Source: Trichuris trichiura (lineage: Eukaryota; Nematoda; Enoplea; Trichinellida; Trichuridae). From it: 64,000 nt of DNA. Shown piece by piece: positions 17,301 through 33,719 of this stretch; the first letter of the stretch is position 1; each line of letters starts with the position of its first letter. The notes beneath the pieces are model-generated. The model did not search any database, was not told the origin of the DNA, and was given only the letters and a program-made list of their open reading frames with translations. The stretch spans positions 558,001 to 622,000 of the forward strand of contig JBAJFE010000016.1 of the NCBI GenBank assembly GCA_037903355.1, in the 5' to 3' direction. The position numbers and the translations under genes are program-made.

Positions 17301-19095
17301 CAACTCTTTCTTCTTCCCTAAGGGCAGAAACTTTTCTGCTCATTAATACTCTCCCGAAAGAGGCGGTTAAGCTAAAGAGTTCAACCTCTGCTTTGGCTAA
17401 TGTAGGTGCAACCGCGCGTCAGAAAAGATATGCAAAATACAGCTCGCTCATTGAATATTTTAAGTTCGAGTTTACGCGAAAGTGTAAGCGGCCGCCGGCT
17501 TCCAAAATGCAAATTCTTAAAAGTCGAACTCAGAGACTTCCTACGCGTTTTGAAAGTGTACTAGAGAGCAGCAATGCATTCAGGGACATTTTGGATAGAG
17601 AAACTTTCTATAACCACCAATGCACAGTGATTATTGTGCGCTAGTACTTACCTGCAGGATGATAATGACGCTTCTCGTTGTGATGCCAATGTTATTTCTA
17701 TGTAGTATGGCGCAGCGCCAAAATCGAAAGCTTATTACGCGTTCCAATGCTGTCGGCGACAGCTTATGCTTTTCTTCAAAAGCTGCTGAAGAAGGTGTCT
17801 TCGCAGGATGCAAAGAAAACACGGAAATCCCTTATGGAAAAGTGGTCTAATACTCTTTTAATCAATACCATCATCATCATCACGCATTATCAACATGCAA
17901 TAGCAATAAGAACGGGTCATGGGACAGACCTTCGAGCGACTGTCTCGGAATTGTAATTGACCAGATTCCTGAAACCTTTATGACGAATCATTTCTTAAGT
18001 TAAGTGATCGATCAGCTTTTTATGCTTTCGTGTCCTTGCATTCCGATAGGAAAAACAGTTATTAGTTTTTATGAAACTTTTCGTTAACCGCTAGAACGGT
18101 CTACTTTTATAAAAGCGGGAAAATATTTCTTTGCTACAAACTGGGGTTATCTTGTAAGGAAATAATCGCTTAATTTGTCTCTTCTTTTCATGACGCGGTG
18201 TTAATCCCGAAAATACACAGTTCTCTCTTTCGTATGAGCACCTTCGATCTTTCCAACTTTCGTTTTCAATACCATTTTTTGTTCCGTATACGTAAGTGCT
18301 CAAGATAACGCTTACAAAGCGAATGAAACATTGTTCAGTAAGGATAGCCTTTGCTGGCATGTTTGCTCCGTTGTAACTGCATCAATAATTAAAAAGCTGC
18401 AGTCAATAAACGCTATCTATCGATAGCCCCAGCCATGCAGCTTAAACAATGGATATTTTAAAAAGTTTTCCTTATGTGTACGACTCCTTCTGCCGTCTGC
18501 TTCACGTAAAGAATGTCCCGCTTGAGGATGCAACAATGTGCAGGGCAATTTTTGAAAGGATAAATTGAAACGCAAGGTACCGTAATGATGGTCAGGTTTT
18601 CATAACTAAGCAGAAATATAGGCGAAGATATTCACTTTGGGGTAAGCCAAAGCTGAGCGGAAGCATCTCGTTTCAATAACGCTGTTTAACAGAAGAAATT
18701 TAATATTAATAATACATCTAAGTGTTATGAGTGCCATTCCGATTCTGAGGATTTTAAAGCGGATATTTTAAAGCTTTCTGTTTGTAGCTGTCAGCGCACT
18801 GTAGATGTTTAACAGCATCTCTAGATTCGTCGCATGAGATGATTCTCATCGCAGGTGAGTCAGCAACACGAAGGCTAATTAATGCAAAAAGTAAAAGTAC
18901 AAATTGAGCATCAACAACGCTCTCGCTTTTGTGATTTGCAAGGTCTCTAAGACTGGTAGAAGACGCATTTGCCATTAATACGAGCTTCGCTGCAAAAAGT
19001 TCGTTCCTTCTTGCTTTTGCGGTTATGAAATCAAATAAATGCCTTCGTAATAATGCTGGTATAGCGGCAACGGATTCAGGCGCTACCTGCGTATC
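14378..19095. other. Intergenic, nothing recognised
   Basis: A long A+T-rich stretch. Open frames of 60-125 codons exist (for example on the minus strand at 18754..19131) but show no recognisable domain or splice-consistent neighbours. Confidence 0.4.
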
Positions 19096-19320
19096 ATTAA
19101 TGATACCGTATATAGCTGAACCTGCGACCAATTTGAAAAGTACTGTAGCTGATTAGAGAATGACGAATAAACTTTTCGGTTGTCATTGGTGACCCATGGG
19201 AAATCCACTGCTTGCTCAGGCTATTTAACTCCTTGAATTCGTTTATTCTTCGACACTCTCTAGCCAGCTACAGTACTCTCCAAATAGGTCGCAGGTTCAC
19301 CTTTATACGGTGTCATTAAT
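19096..19320. repeat. Imperfect inverted repeat (foldback)
   Basis: Two arms of roughly 76-80 nt (about 19096..19172 and 19241..19320) are imperfect reverse complements around a spacer of about 68 nt. Shared blocks include GCTACAGTACT and GGTCGCAGGTTCA on one strand and their complements on the other. The element sits about 280 bp upstream of the EGF-module gene and may be a foldback transposon relic. Confidence 0.6.
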
Positions 19321-19602
19321 ATAAAGCAAGTAGCGCGCCTAAATCGTTGGACACTACAATGGTTAGATTTTTGAGTTACGACAAAGCTGAGGGTAAAAAT
19401 AGATGCTGTACTCGGTCGCAAGAAATAATTTCAGAGTGATTAGAGTTGAGTACGGTAAATGGAACCTGAGTATCATTTATTTGAGTTTAAAATTGTTTTG
19501 AAATTGAAGAGCTTAGGAACCGCGCTTTAAAAGACGGCCTTCAGTAAGTTTGTCAGCATTGCTTAAGGGTAATTTGCTGAAACAGCGAACACTTCGTTTA
19601 AG

Positions 19603-22600
19603 ATGACGATTGTAGGCGGCAATCTTTTAGCTTCCGCCATCGCATCGTTGTTTATTGTTTTTTCTGTACGCGCGGAAACGACCATATGCCCTTACGAGAT
19701 TGACGCGGAAAAAAATCCCGGCTGGTTTGACTATACGAGACAAAAATGCATCACAGCTTTTGGCTCTGAAGATCCGCAACGAAGCGGTATTACCATATAC
19801 GACTGGTGGGACGAATGCAGGAGTTTGCTTCGCGGCAACTTGGTTACTCTTAGCTTAGAAGATGCTCGCGGAGCGTACGACTTAGGCAACGCTGTTGATA
19901 GCGTATTCAACAGCATTTTGAGCGTACCGCGGAAGGATTTGTCCTTTTTAGCGGCGTACCGAATTGATAGCGCTTTGCTGAAACGAAACTTTGGAGAAGA
20001 GCCGGTTTCGGTGAAGATAAACTTAACACGCTTCAGCAGGGAGCCTGTGAAGGATCAGGAAAATTACTTGACCACTGGCCGCTCAGGATGGACGAAAGTA
20101 AACGGACCTTATCACTACAATTACTCAACCATTCGCATGGAAACGCTTAGGATCCATCTTGCCGTCGACAGGTGGATATCATTTCCTACAGGTTTATGCG
20201 CTCTCTATCGTCTACAAGGTAGCATCATTAAAGAAGTTGAATACAGCGCGTGCGATGACAAAACATTATGGAGTGCTGTTGCTCTTTGCGAAAGTGACCG
20301 AACGTTGAAGTGCGCTGGTCCAGAAAAGGGCCTCCAAAGCCACCGAAAATTCTTCCCGTCAGTGCAATGCTCATCCTGCTACGGCGACGGCAAAGGTCCG
20401 TTCTGCCTAAGCGGAAGCCTGAAATTGTCTGCTAACAATGTTGAACAAGAACAGGCAAAGTGCGGAAATAAAACCTGCAGGAAAGGTGAGCTTTGCGAAA
20501 AGGGCCCGAAGACTAGCGACTGGACATGCAGGCAACTACCTAATAAAAGCATTTCATTTCCAAAGAAAAAAAGAGACTTTCTTGATATGCTATTTCGTAT
20601 GAGCCTTGCTGAGATGTGCGGACCAGGCAATCTCTCCTCTGATGGACGTAAATGTGTATGCCCTTCCACGGTAACCGGCCGAAGATGTGAGATACCACTG
20701 GGTAAGTCAATCTTATAGCAGTAGTCCATTACAGAAAAATTACTTTTCATATTGACAGTATTCCCTTGCGAAGAAAATAATCCCTGCAAGCGAGGGCGAT
20801 GTAAAAATGTGGTAGATAACAAACGCGGTGTAGTCCCTTACTGCGCGTGTGAAAAGGGTTTTATTGGAAAATATTGCGAAAAAGGTAACCATCACCCATT
20901 CGCTCGTTAGCAGCAATTTTGATTCATTCCGGAAAGTGACTACCATTGGCGTCCGTTTTATGAACGAAACATTTAGCATAAAACCAACCGGGAAAGTCTT
21001 GTTCATTTTCCTTTTATGTAGCATACAGGGCTTTAAGGTTAACGCGCACTTCGACTTCTTAAGTTCTTCGCATCTGTTAATGGGAATGCTTTTAATCATT
21101 AAAGCTTAGTAGCCTAAGCAGCCAATATCTTCAAGCTAAACTATTGCATTGTGAGCCAAAGTTATTGGCAAACAGCCAAGTGCAATTCAAATGAAGTGTG
21201 GAATGGATTTTAAAAGTCAAATTAAAAACCAGATAACTCTATTAGTATTTTGAGCAAAGAAAATAGAAACAATGCATATTCACACGGGCGAATTTTCACA
21301 ATTGCAGACTTGGACGAATGCAAAACGGGACTGCACAATTGTTCAGTAATGGCAGAGTGCGTAAACACGTATGGGGGCTTTACATGCAAATGCAAGGCTG
21401 GGACAAGGGGCCCCAAATGTACATTAGGTAAGCATGTTTAGTAATTAGTGCTGATCTTATTTTTTCCCGTCGAAATAAATGCAAAATGGCGAAGATTAAA
21501 TTCCTCGTCGAAAAGCAGCACGGTACTAAGCTAAGTAAGGAAAAGAAATGTTCGCAATTTTGCATTCGCGTCAACGGGTGAAGCGGAGCAATGCAAAGCA
21601 AATATGCGTCTAACTGGTACTGTTCTTAAAGAAAAATATTTTTTTAAAATAAGAGCGGTCAAAACCTTCCGAATTTTTGTGCTTATTAAGGTAATTCGTT
21701 CAATTTTAAGTAAACGTACCTTAGACTTGTGCAAAAATACAGTATCCTTCACTACTGAGTAAACAACCTCATTCAAACTTGAAGAATAAGCAGGTTCAAG
21801 TCTACAGTTTCAGCATTGACTTTTATTTTTGCGTCGGTATCCGTTTTTAGCCCTCTATTACGGAGCACTAATTGGTTATAAACGGGTGCTACATTAAAAA
21901 ATATAAATTTACCTTAAAAATCTACGACTTCGTAACAAAAAGTTACCTTTACAAAAACAATTTTGTAACGGTAGAGATAAGCAGGTACGACGGAATGCAG
22001 GTACGAGGTGGACAATAGACACACGTGAGAGAAAGAGCAGTGAGTAGTAGTCTTCGGTGCCGTCAGCGTTATTTGTGCGCAACCGGCGTGGTACGGTGAA
22101 TAAAAGGGTTGAAGAGACTCAGTGATCTGTTACAATATATTCTTTACAGATCGAATTGTCTAATCAGTTGCGAGCTAGACATTAATTGCTACGAGTTCGC
22201 TTCGTGCTTAAGTATTCACTGGCCACCGATCTCCTATTGTTAATGACTCTTACGTTTTACCCGCACTGCTGAATTCAATGCCATAAAATCGATGTAAAAT
22301 AATTATTCCCGTTACTGCAATTAAATCAGTACAACAGTACGCCAGCTGTTCGAATAAATGCATCTGTTTAGCTATCCGCAGTAATCTGATACAGTAAACA
22401 GATAAATGCAGGTACATACAACTTTTGAACGCTTGTCAGCCTGCCACTAATTAGAACAAACGAAACGTTTAAGCTCTGACTCAACTACCACTGTAGCAGA
22501 ACTATCGTAGAACATTCTCAAAGTTCAAAGATGCTGCATTAACTTTCGTAATCTTTTGTCGATCCCATCAAAGATAACATTGCATGGTGTCATTTTATTA

Positions 22601-23287
22601 GCAATTTCACTCAATGGCAAAATACTGCCGCTCTCATCTATAAACTATAGTTGCAGAGGATTCCAGTAGCATAATGAAGAAGAAACTGATGATCATTGGA
22701 ATGGCTGGAGCATCTGTTGGGGCCGCCGCTATGTTAACTTTTGCGTTTCTGCTTTATAAGAGAAGACAAGTGCGAAAGGTAGAAGTAAATTGTTTACTTT
22801 TCTGTGACGTAGACAAGTCTTAGTTGGACAATCAGAAGAAAGTCTTTTGAAGAATAATGTAGGCAGGTTGATACGAGATACGGTTGAGCGATGAGAGGCA
22901 TATTTTTGCTGTAAGATTAGTTAATCAAAGTTCACAACGTGGTGACGTTACCGCGCGCATTAATCTTTCCTAATTAAGAAAAAAATTAATCTGCCTTCGA
23001 GTTGAAACAAAGTCTACCAAACGCATTTTTATTGGTTGAACTTATTTTTAAAACAAGTTCCCTTCGAATGTCTCTTTGCGTATTGCGCTATAGTCTAACT
23101 ATTGCTTTTCGACATTCAGAAAGCGTTAGAGAGCGCGACAAAGACGACAACCACGTCAGGATCGGGTGGCGGCTCCGCGGAGGTAAACGATTAATTTTGA
23201 ATCGCCCAACGAAATGGTAATTACTGTTAAAAATTTCAGAAAGCCTCGAAGATTGCTCCCCAGCGTAAATCTAGGCCGAGCAATTAA
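19603..23287 (+). CDS. Secreted/type I membrane protein with three EGF-like modules
   Basis: Exons 19603..20701, 20759..20884, 21308..21427, 22657..22778, 23120..23182 and 23240..23287 join in frame to about 525 residues. The N terminus has a hydrophobic signal peptide ending near VFSVRAE. Residues about 28-235 are Cys- and Trp-containing; the spacing around [25 protein letters not shown] and a closing ALCE is reminiscent of a C-type-lectin-like fold, but this is tentative. EGF modules follow: one ending [14 protein letters not shown], one ending [14 protein letters not shown], and one starting [12 protein letters not shown], the calcium-binding type. EGF exons are flanked by phase-1 introns, as usual for shuffled modules. 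Exon 4 encodes a transmembrane helix ([19 protein letters not shown]) and stop-transfer KRRQVRK; the cytoplasmic tail is about 40 residues, Ser/Thr/Gly-rich then basic. AATAAA lies about 18 nt after the stop. The family name is not recognised; adhesion or receptor function is inference. Confidence 0.85.
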
Positions 23288-23749
23288 TAAAAGTTACGAG
23301 TTTCAATAAATAATAACAACAATGCAGCCGGACTTTTGCTTTGCAACCAATAAGGCACGTCCGCCAGGGACGAGACGGGAAAAGCAAATTTTCACAAAAG
23401 CTTTAGAACAAATGATGAATGCCAGCGGAAAACGGGAAAGGCAGAGCATTAGCGCGCCTCACTTAGCTTCAATAGCAAAAGGCAAAATCAAATGTTCTTC
23501 GGCTTAATAAGAAAAGCATTTTATGCGAGCTGACCATTCATTATATGGACGGATTATTGCTTAACCCTGCGCTTAGCAACGCTACAGCGTACGCGCGTTG
23601 TCATTACTTAGGAACCATTTAAGGAATTGCGCAAGCTTTTCAACGGCAAACGTAACCACGCGCGGGTGTTACTTATTTGACATTAGTAAGCTCGGCAATT
23701 TGGAGAGAATACTCTTGCGACACAAGTTCGCAAGCCTGAATGTAATCGT
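23288..23749. other. Intergenic 3' flank
   Basis: Contains the polyadenylation signal AATAAA at 23305 for the EGF-module gene. No further gene was seen before the tandem array. Confidence 0.4.
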
Positions 23750-24290
23750 TTACAAAAAAGTAACCGAAAATTAGATCGTACCACGCGACTGTTTGCAAAA
23801 TAAATCACTCCAAACAAAATCTGCTGGTAACACGATTATAAATGTGAAGCCGCCAAAACTTCGGGAAAGAACCTGAAAATCAGATCGAAACGCGCGACCG
23901 TTCGCAAAATAAATCACACCTAACAAATTCTGCTGATAACGCGATTATAAAGGTAAAGCGCGGCCGAAAGTTCGAGGACAAAGTACCTGAAAATCAGGTC
24001 GTACAGCGCGACCGTTTGCAAAATAAATCGCTCCAAAGAAAATCTTCTGGTAACATGATTATAAGGGTGAAACTGCTGAAAGTTCGAGAAAGCACCAGAA
24101 AAACAGATCGTATCGCGCGTAGGTTTGCGAAATAAGCCACTGCTAACAACATCTGCTGATATAACACGTTTAGAAAAGAGAGGCAGCCGAAAGTTCGAGA
24201 AAAAAGTACATGAAAATCAGATCGTACTACGCGACCGTTTGCAAAATAAGTCGCTCCTAGCAAAATCTGCTCATAACATGTTTAGGAACG
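23750..24290. repeat. Tandem repeat array, about 110-120 bp unit
   Basis: About five diverged direct copies. Recurrent blocks are CAGATCGTAC, GCGACCGTTTGCAAAATAA, AAAATCTGCTGGTAACA and GAAAGTTCGAG. Copies begin near 23770, 23882, 23994, 24104 and 24224. Units are too long and too variable for a CRISPR. The array abuts the decayed Penelope-like element and may belong to its 5' region or be an independent minisatellite. Confidence 0.75.
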
Positions 24291-24527
24291 CGACAAACTT
24301 TCCTGCTGAAATGCAGAAATCAAGAAATCCTACAAAAGTGCTTCCGGTTAAAATGGGGACAGTACATGGATAGTCAATCTAAAAGAATCCTATTTTCGGC
24401 TGGAATGTCTCTACTATGAAATGTTATACGGAGACACAGATGCACACTATCGAGGCTGCGAGAACATTATAGTAGCACATTAGCGTTCCTCAAAAGCAGA
24501 CTACACAGAACACTTTACGAGAACCTG

Positions 24528-26720
24528 ATGAAACATGTGGACCTTGCAACACGAACAGTTTGCTCATCACAAAAACAGGTACTAAAAGCGAAATTTGATA
24601 GCATTCGAGACAATATTCCGACAACATCTTCAAACCCTTACAGGAATATTCCACAAAGAACTCCTAGGTCACAGCTAAATTCAGCGGTAACAAATCTGAG
24701 CTCATTCCCTCTAAGCGAAAATGAGCAGCATATATTAGAAAAAGGACTTAACTTCGTCCCAACACCAAAACAACCACCACTTCTCGACATCATCGCCTCA
24801 GTTGAAGACAGCCTATCTTCGTCGGACACACAAAAGGCCACAAAGATCAAGAGTAATTTATCTACATTGATCCTAGGCCACCACTTCACTGCCACATCGA
24901 ACCTAAACCGATATGAGATAAACAGTTTATATAAACTTAGAAAACAACCCAACAGAAGTATAACCAAAGCAGATAAAGGGAATAGAATCGTCTTACTTGA
25001 CAGAAGCACCTACACCGAAAAGATGACAGCTATCTTGAACACTAGCAATTATACGCTCCTACCAACCGACCCTACAGAGGTTTCCCGAAAAAATCTCCGA
25101 TCTCTTCTCATTACATATGCGACAGAAACCAAAGAACCTGCTATCACCAAAATGACAACACATCTTAAGTTTGCATCGAACTTCACACTCCCCGAGCTCT
25201 ATGGTCTCCCAAAAGTACACAAACCAGATATCCCGCTAAGACCGATAGTCTCCACAATTAACAGCAACACCACTGAACTCAGTGGATACTTAAGTAAGAT
25301 CATCAAACCTCTAACAGGCAAGGAACCATCCTTTGTCAAAAACAGCAAAACGCTCGTCAACGAAATAAGAAACTATTGTTTGGAACCCGACGAGATTTTA
25401 GTCAGCTATGATGTAAAAGACTTATTTCCCAGCATCCCAATATCAGACACTGTAGAGACCTTACACAATCTCCTCCACACGGACAGAAATCTACCCAGCA
25501 GAACTAAATTAAATCCCTTTCACATTGTCAAACTGGTCTCGTTTTGCATGCAAGAAGGCAATAACTTCACTTTTGATAACAAGTTCTATAAACAATCTAA
25601 CGGAGAGTACCTATGGGAAGCCCCCTATCCTCTGTATTAGCGGAAATCTTTATGGAAAACTTTGAAAGACAAATGTTCAGAACTATAGACAGACACATAG
25701 CTCCACACCTTTTTAAAAGATACGTAGACGACATCTTTGTCATTATAAAAGCTGGAAAAGAAGAACAATTTTTACAATTCCTCAACAACGTCCGTCCTAA
25801 CCAAATAGTCTTCACAATGGAAAAGGAAGATAACAAAACTTTGCCCTTTCTAGACGCCTTAATTATTCGCTCAAGCGAAGGCCTTAAAACCAGAGTGTAT
25901 AGAAAACCCACGCACACAGATCAGTAACTCAATTTTTCATCACATCACCCACGATCAGTAATGCGTGGTATCCTCTCCGGAATGATAGACAGAGCATTCA
26001 ATTTATGCAGTCCCGAATATCTCTAGCCAGAAATTAACTACATTAGAAAAATCTTTTACAAAAACGGTTATCCTAAATCCTTTATCAACCAAGTGCTCAA
26101 CCACAGGCTTCGCACACGTCAGTTTCCAAAGCAGAACAATCCGCACGACACTTGTCTGGTTATTCCTTATGTGGCAGGTTTAGGCGAAAAGATTGTCCAA
26201 TTAGGAAAAAGATTAGGCTTCAGAGTCTTTTTCAAGAGTTCGCCCAACCTCAGGGCAATTCTCCGCACAGACAAAACTAAAATCCCCGCAAACTAAAAGA
26301 CAGGATCAATATACGCGGTTGAATGTTCTTGCTCAGGGATTTATATTGGTGAAACGGGAAACAATCTAGAGCATAGATTTAACGAACACTTAAAAAAGCT
26401 CACAAGTTACAATAACGCGAAAGCCATACTCAATAATGGTACCAATCTAACCACACAGCGAGGCAGACCAATCGTGGACCCAAAAATTACAATGGAAAAA
26501 GCTAAACAAGCCTCTGCCGTAGTGGAACACGCGACGCAATGCACGCAACCCCACTCCAACCAAAAGTTTTATGTTACGAAAACAATTTACGGTTAAGAAG
26601 AATTAAAGAAGCACTATATATTAGACATAATACGACTTACAACCACGATCAAGGAGTGGACATAAGCGGGATTTGGACAAATATTGTGACGCGGCATAAT
26701 TGTTGCTCACTCAACAGATG
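24528..26720 (+). pseudogene. PLE1 reverse transcriptase/GIY-YIG pseudogene
   Basis: Coding remnant of PLE1. At least two frameshifts (near 25610 and 26535) and three in-frame stops separate the RT fingers/palm region, the YVDD palm motif and the GIY-YIG domain. The intact family product reverse-transcribes element RNA and nicks the target with the GIY-YIG domain; this copy cannot make it. Confidence 0.85.
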
Positions 26721-27023
26721 AAAATACAAAAACCGGGAAAGAAAAGAAAACAAATAGAAATGGATAAAATTGAAATATATATGAAACAAAGAAAGAAAAA
26801 GAAAAATGAATGCAATATGGAAAAACAGCGATTCAACAACAAAGAAGAATGTTCGAAACAACGAAGACAATCTAGAAGTCACACGGAAGAAGAAAAAGAA
26901 TTGCGCTGACAGACTCAAATGCGAAAACCTACCAAAGGAAAACTTTAAAAATGCCCGCTTCAAAATCCTCGGAAACGATAGATGGCATTCGCTGCCAAAA
27001 ATCATATTTACAACTTTAGATTG

Positions 27024-27062
27024 CTGATGACGGGTCTCGAATGACCCGAAAGCTCCGGAGTC
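27024..27062 (+). other. Hammerhead-like hairpin in PLE1 3' region
   Basis: CTGATGA is followed at once by a five-pair stem (CGGGT / ACCCG) with an 8-nt loop, then AAA, then a small self-complementary CTCCGGAG and GTC. This is the order of the hammerhead core (CUGANGA, stem II, GAAA, stem III, cleavage triplet), which is known from Penelope-like elements. A convincing stem I was not found, and the core G after stem II is shared with the stem, so the assignment is tentative. Confidence 0.4.
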
Positions 27063-27352
27063 TCTTATATACATAAACAGGAACCGATCCGTAATAAAGT
27101 TTTCTCATTATGATAAACGCGACATGGCCGAAGGTTCGAGCGTCAATAGCCGCCGCCAATCAGAAAACATCGTTTGTACACGGAAATGTTTATTATTTGT
27201 TAAGTCATCAAAAGATCGCTGAGATGAATTATTTTTTTTTTCTAAACAACGACCATTGAGACCGAATAAGCAGGCTGTAGAATAACAACTTCACACATAT
27301 CTAGTTGTCCGGAAAGGGAAAGCTGCGAAGTGTTGCATTCTAATTTTGACAT

Positions 27353-31148
<3,796 letters not shown>

Positions 31149-33440
31149 CTAGCCCAATGCTTTTGTTACTCAGTCCTTCATTACAATACGATGCGCATGT
31201 TCTGTTTACTGTACTAGAACGCTATGTTCGATAAATCTTATATTTTTGGAAAAATCAAGCAGCAAAAGCAACCGGACTCTGCAAAAACGCGTTTTTATTC
31301 TGAAAAACGCTTATGCATCAAGCGAAACTTGAAAATAATAAACATCCCAACTTACCGTATCAAACGCATCAGTCGCCTTCTTAAATTGCGTAGAAACGGG
31401 TACGTCGTCCAAGAATAACAAAAGCAAAACAAAAAGTGGAGATTAGGAAGCCAAATTGTCCTTTAAACGACAGATTACTGTAAATATGCTGCAGCTATCG
31501 TACCTGTAAGCACTTTTTTGACTACCGTTACCCAGTTTGGCTATGCAAGTAGGCTTAATAATGCGTCTACAAGTTAGTTCTTTGACGCATTGATAATTTT
31601 TATTGAGCAAAACTTTTTTAGTGTACCACTTTTGGGCGCGTACATTAGCTTCGTGCTATAAAACAGCAGTCTTGAGATCGAGCCTCAAAAGGTGCTTTTT
31701 AAAGAACAAATCGTAGCAAATATTTTAGCGCAGCTTCGTAGCGGGGCAAATGAATTCGTTATTTTCAGCAAAAGTCTCCCACTGGGCAATATAAGCTTGT
31801 CCGTATTTTTTTAGTTAGCTATCAAGTGGTATTATCGAGCTTGACGTCGGCAGACAGCAACAGCGCTTACGCTGGAGACATTGTTCCTTAATTAAATTTA
31901 CCAATCAATCGCGCTGCAATGAAATTTTAAATTTATAACCTTATATGCAGAATCGATGGATAGGTAAGAACTCAATGAGTGTAGAAACGTTGACAGTGGT
32001 AGTTAAGAAGCAATGTTGGACAGTCCAATGCAGTCCAAATACGAATAAGCGTCTTTTTTCCCATTAAATAGCGGAAAGCTTCAACTGATGAAATCACAAG
32101 TATTTTTTCATCTTTTCCGCTCAGCTGACCAATAGCTGCGCTGGTAGATCAAAAAGCTTAAGTAAAATTCAATAAAATAATTAATATTCTATTCCTCGAC
32201 CAGCGAACAGCAGCAAAATGTTGGCTGACTATTTTGCGCTTAGGGAAAGCAGTCAGCCGGGCGAACCACCTATCAGCGCAGTAGAGCGACCGCTGTGTCA
32301 CTTATCATATCAGCTTTGATTATATGCTTTTATCGATTATTTATGTTTAAATAAAAGTCTATTTTTAAAATTCAACCTTTCCGTAGGGACCGTTTTTTTT
32401 AACGCTACCTGCATATCCTTAATTTCGGCGTCTTACTGTACTGACGCGGTTGTTCGTAGCTTACTTAATATTTTGCCTGGTTAGAAAAAAGTTATTCGTT
32501 ACAATCGCTCCACACTTCCATCTGCTCTCCGCCGGCAGTGACCATTCGCTTTTTTTTGCTTCGCCAACAACTTGACGCTGTTGGATACTTTCGGTGCGTC
32601 GTTGCTTCAATCCTCATTTTTAAAATATTAATGGGAAACAGCAAAATTTCTGCGTAGTCCGACAAACATGACAGTGTTCGCAGCAATAAACAGTCAGGTA
32701 TACTGTAACGCGGAAAAAAGATAAAGGATTTACAGGTATTAACTTCAAAAAACGCTGCTACAGATGAAATCTTTTATGAGAATGCACGTGCTGTTTGAAT
32801 TCGTAGCAACTTTAGCACCGTAAAGTTCTGCGTATTACTGCTTTTCCGCCCCGACCTTGTTGACGTCATTTTCCTGCAGATGCCCATTGGGGCGAGCGTG
32901 AAGTGGAAGTAACACTGCCCCTATTCGCGTCCGTGTTCCACTTAACATGCAAGAGAGAAAAAAAGAGACCGAACAAGACGAACTTGATCAAGTCGCGTCT
33001 TTTTTTCTTTACAATGCAGCATCGTTGAATTGAGAAACCGTCTCCGGCCTGTCTGTAGTCATGGAAACGAAGCAGCCGGCTGCAATTAAGTTAGAGTGAA
33101 AATACGTAAACACGACATCGTGTTCAGGTGACCGCTCGTGGTCATTGACCTTGACGGTCCCATCGCGCGGTGTCGATGAAGGCCTGAGGAAAATGAATGA
33201 ATGAAATGGAATAACCAGTTTCCACGGGGCGGTCGCTGGATGAATCAGAGCTTGTCCGGCCGGTCGAACACGGCTGACTGACGTGTTACGCGGCAGTCGG
33301 TTTGCATGTAAGCAATCTTGGACGTCCACACTAATGTCCTGTTAGCAGTCGCTGCAAGCTGCAGCGAACGGTGGATACACAAATGATTGTTTACTACGTT
33401 TGGACTAGAAGTGCTCGCTTGAAGAGCTCTTAATAATAAA
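31149..33440. other. Intergenic, nothing recognised
   Basis: The upstream region of the PP2A subunit gene (-) and of the small membrane-protein gene (+), so it must carry both promoters. No additional coding region is supported. Confidence 0.4.
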
Positions 33441-33719
33441 ATGGCAAATGACGCCTCCGAACTTTGGATAATTTTGCCACTGGTCGTATGCTCAGTTTTT
33501 ATTGCCATTATCGCAGTTTTACCTGTTCTAATAAGGCGTTATTGTTACCATTGTTTTCCCGAAGGTTCGTGCGACAATTGCTGCAGATGGATGGACACTT
33601 GCGTAGATTCGGCGAACTACTGCGTCTGCTCACCCTGTAAGTGCGTCTCTTACGAAGAAGACGCTCGTACAGACATCCCGCCGTCGAGTTCAAGGACGTG
33701 GCAAAGAACTACCGTCTGA
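33441..33719 (+). CDS. Small single-pass membrane protein with Cys-rich domain
   Basis: 92 residues. After a short N terminus (MANDASELW) comes one strongly hydrophobic segment (about residues 9-31), then a region with about eleven cysteines in 40 residues, including YCYHC, CDNCCRW and CVCSPCKC, and a hydrophilic tail containing PPSSSRTWQR. The pattern of a membrane anchor plus a dense cysteine cluster argues for a real protein rather than a random frame. Cysteines could be disulfide-bonded, palmitoylated or metal-binding; I cannot say which. I do not recognise the family. A single-exon model is assumed, and further exons on either side are possible. Confidence 0.5.
   Translation: MANDASELWIILPLVVCSVFIAIIAVLPVLIRRYCYHCFPEGSCDNCCRWMDTCVDSANYCVCSPCKCVSYEEDARTDIPPSSSRTWQRTTV

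Larger units (their letters stand above)
24400..27070 (+). mobile_element. Decayed Penelope-like retroelement PLE1
   Basis: The reading frame 24528..25612 encodes the N-terminal part of a Penelope-type reverse transcriptase, including YGLPKVHKPDIPLRPIVS and LVSYDVKDLFPSIPIS. The frame then shifts near 25610 and continues with MGSPLSSVLAEIFMENF and the catalytic YVDD at about 25720. Stops interrupt it at 25927, 26024..26026 and 26294..26296, followed by a GIY-YIG endonuclease relic (GIYIGETGNN, about 26335) and a second frameshift near 26535. A conserved C-terminal RRIKEALYI block is still visible. It is therefore a non-functional copy. Its protein differs clearly from that of the element at 53381, so it is a different family. 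The borders are approximate; I saw no clear target duplication. Confidence 0.85.

Noticed and set aside
18754..19131. 125-codon minus-strand frame
   Set aside because: No recognisable domain, its start lies inside an imperfect inverted repeat, and no neighbouring exon extends it.
23750..24290. CRISPR-like appearance of the direct repeats
   Set aside because: Units of 110-120 bp are diverged throughout with no short conserved repeat and unique spacer pattern; the genome is eukaryotic.
33009..33508. Overlapping minus-strand frames opposite the small membrane protein
   Set aside because: No protein-like features; the plus-strand frame with a membrane helix and Cys cluster is the better candidate.
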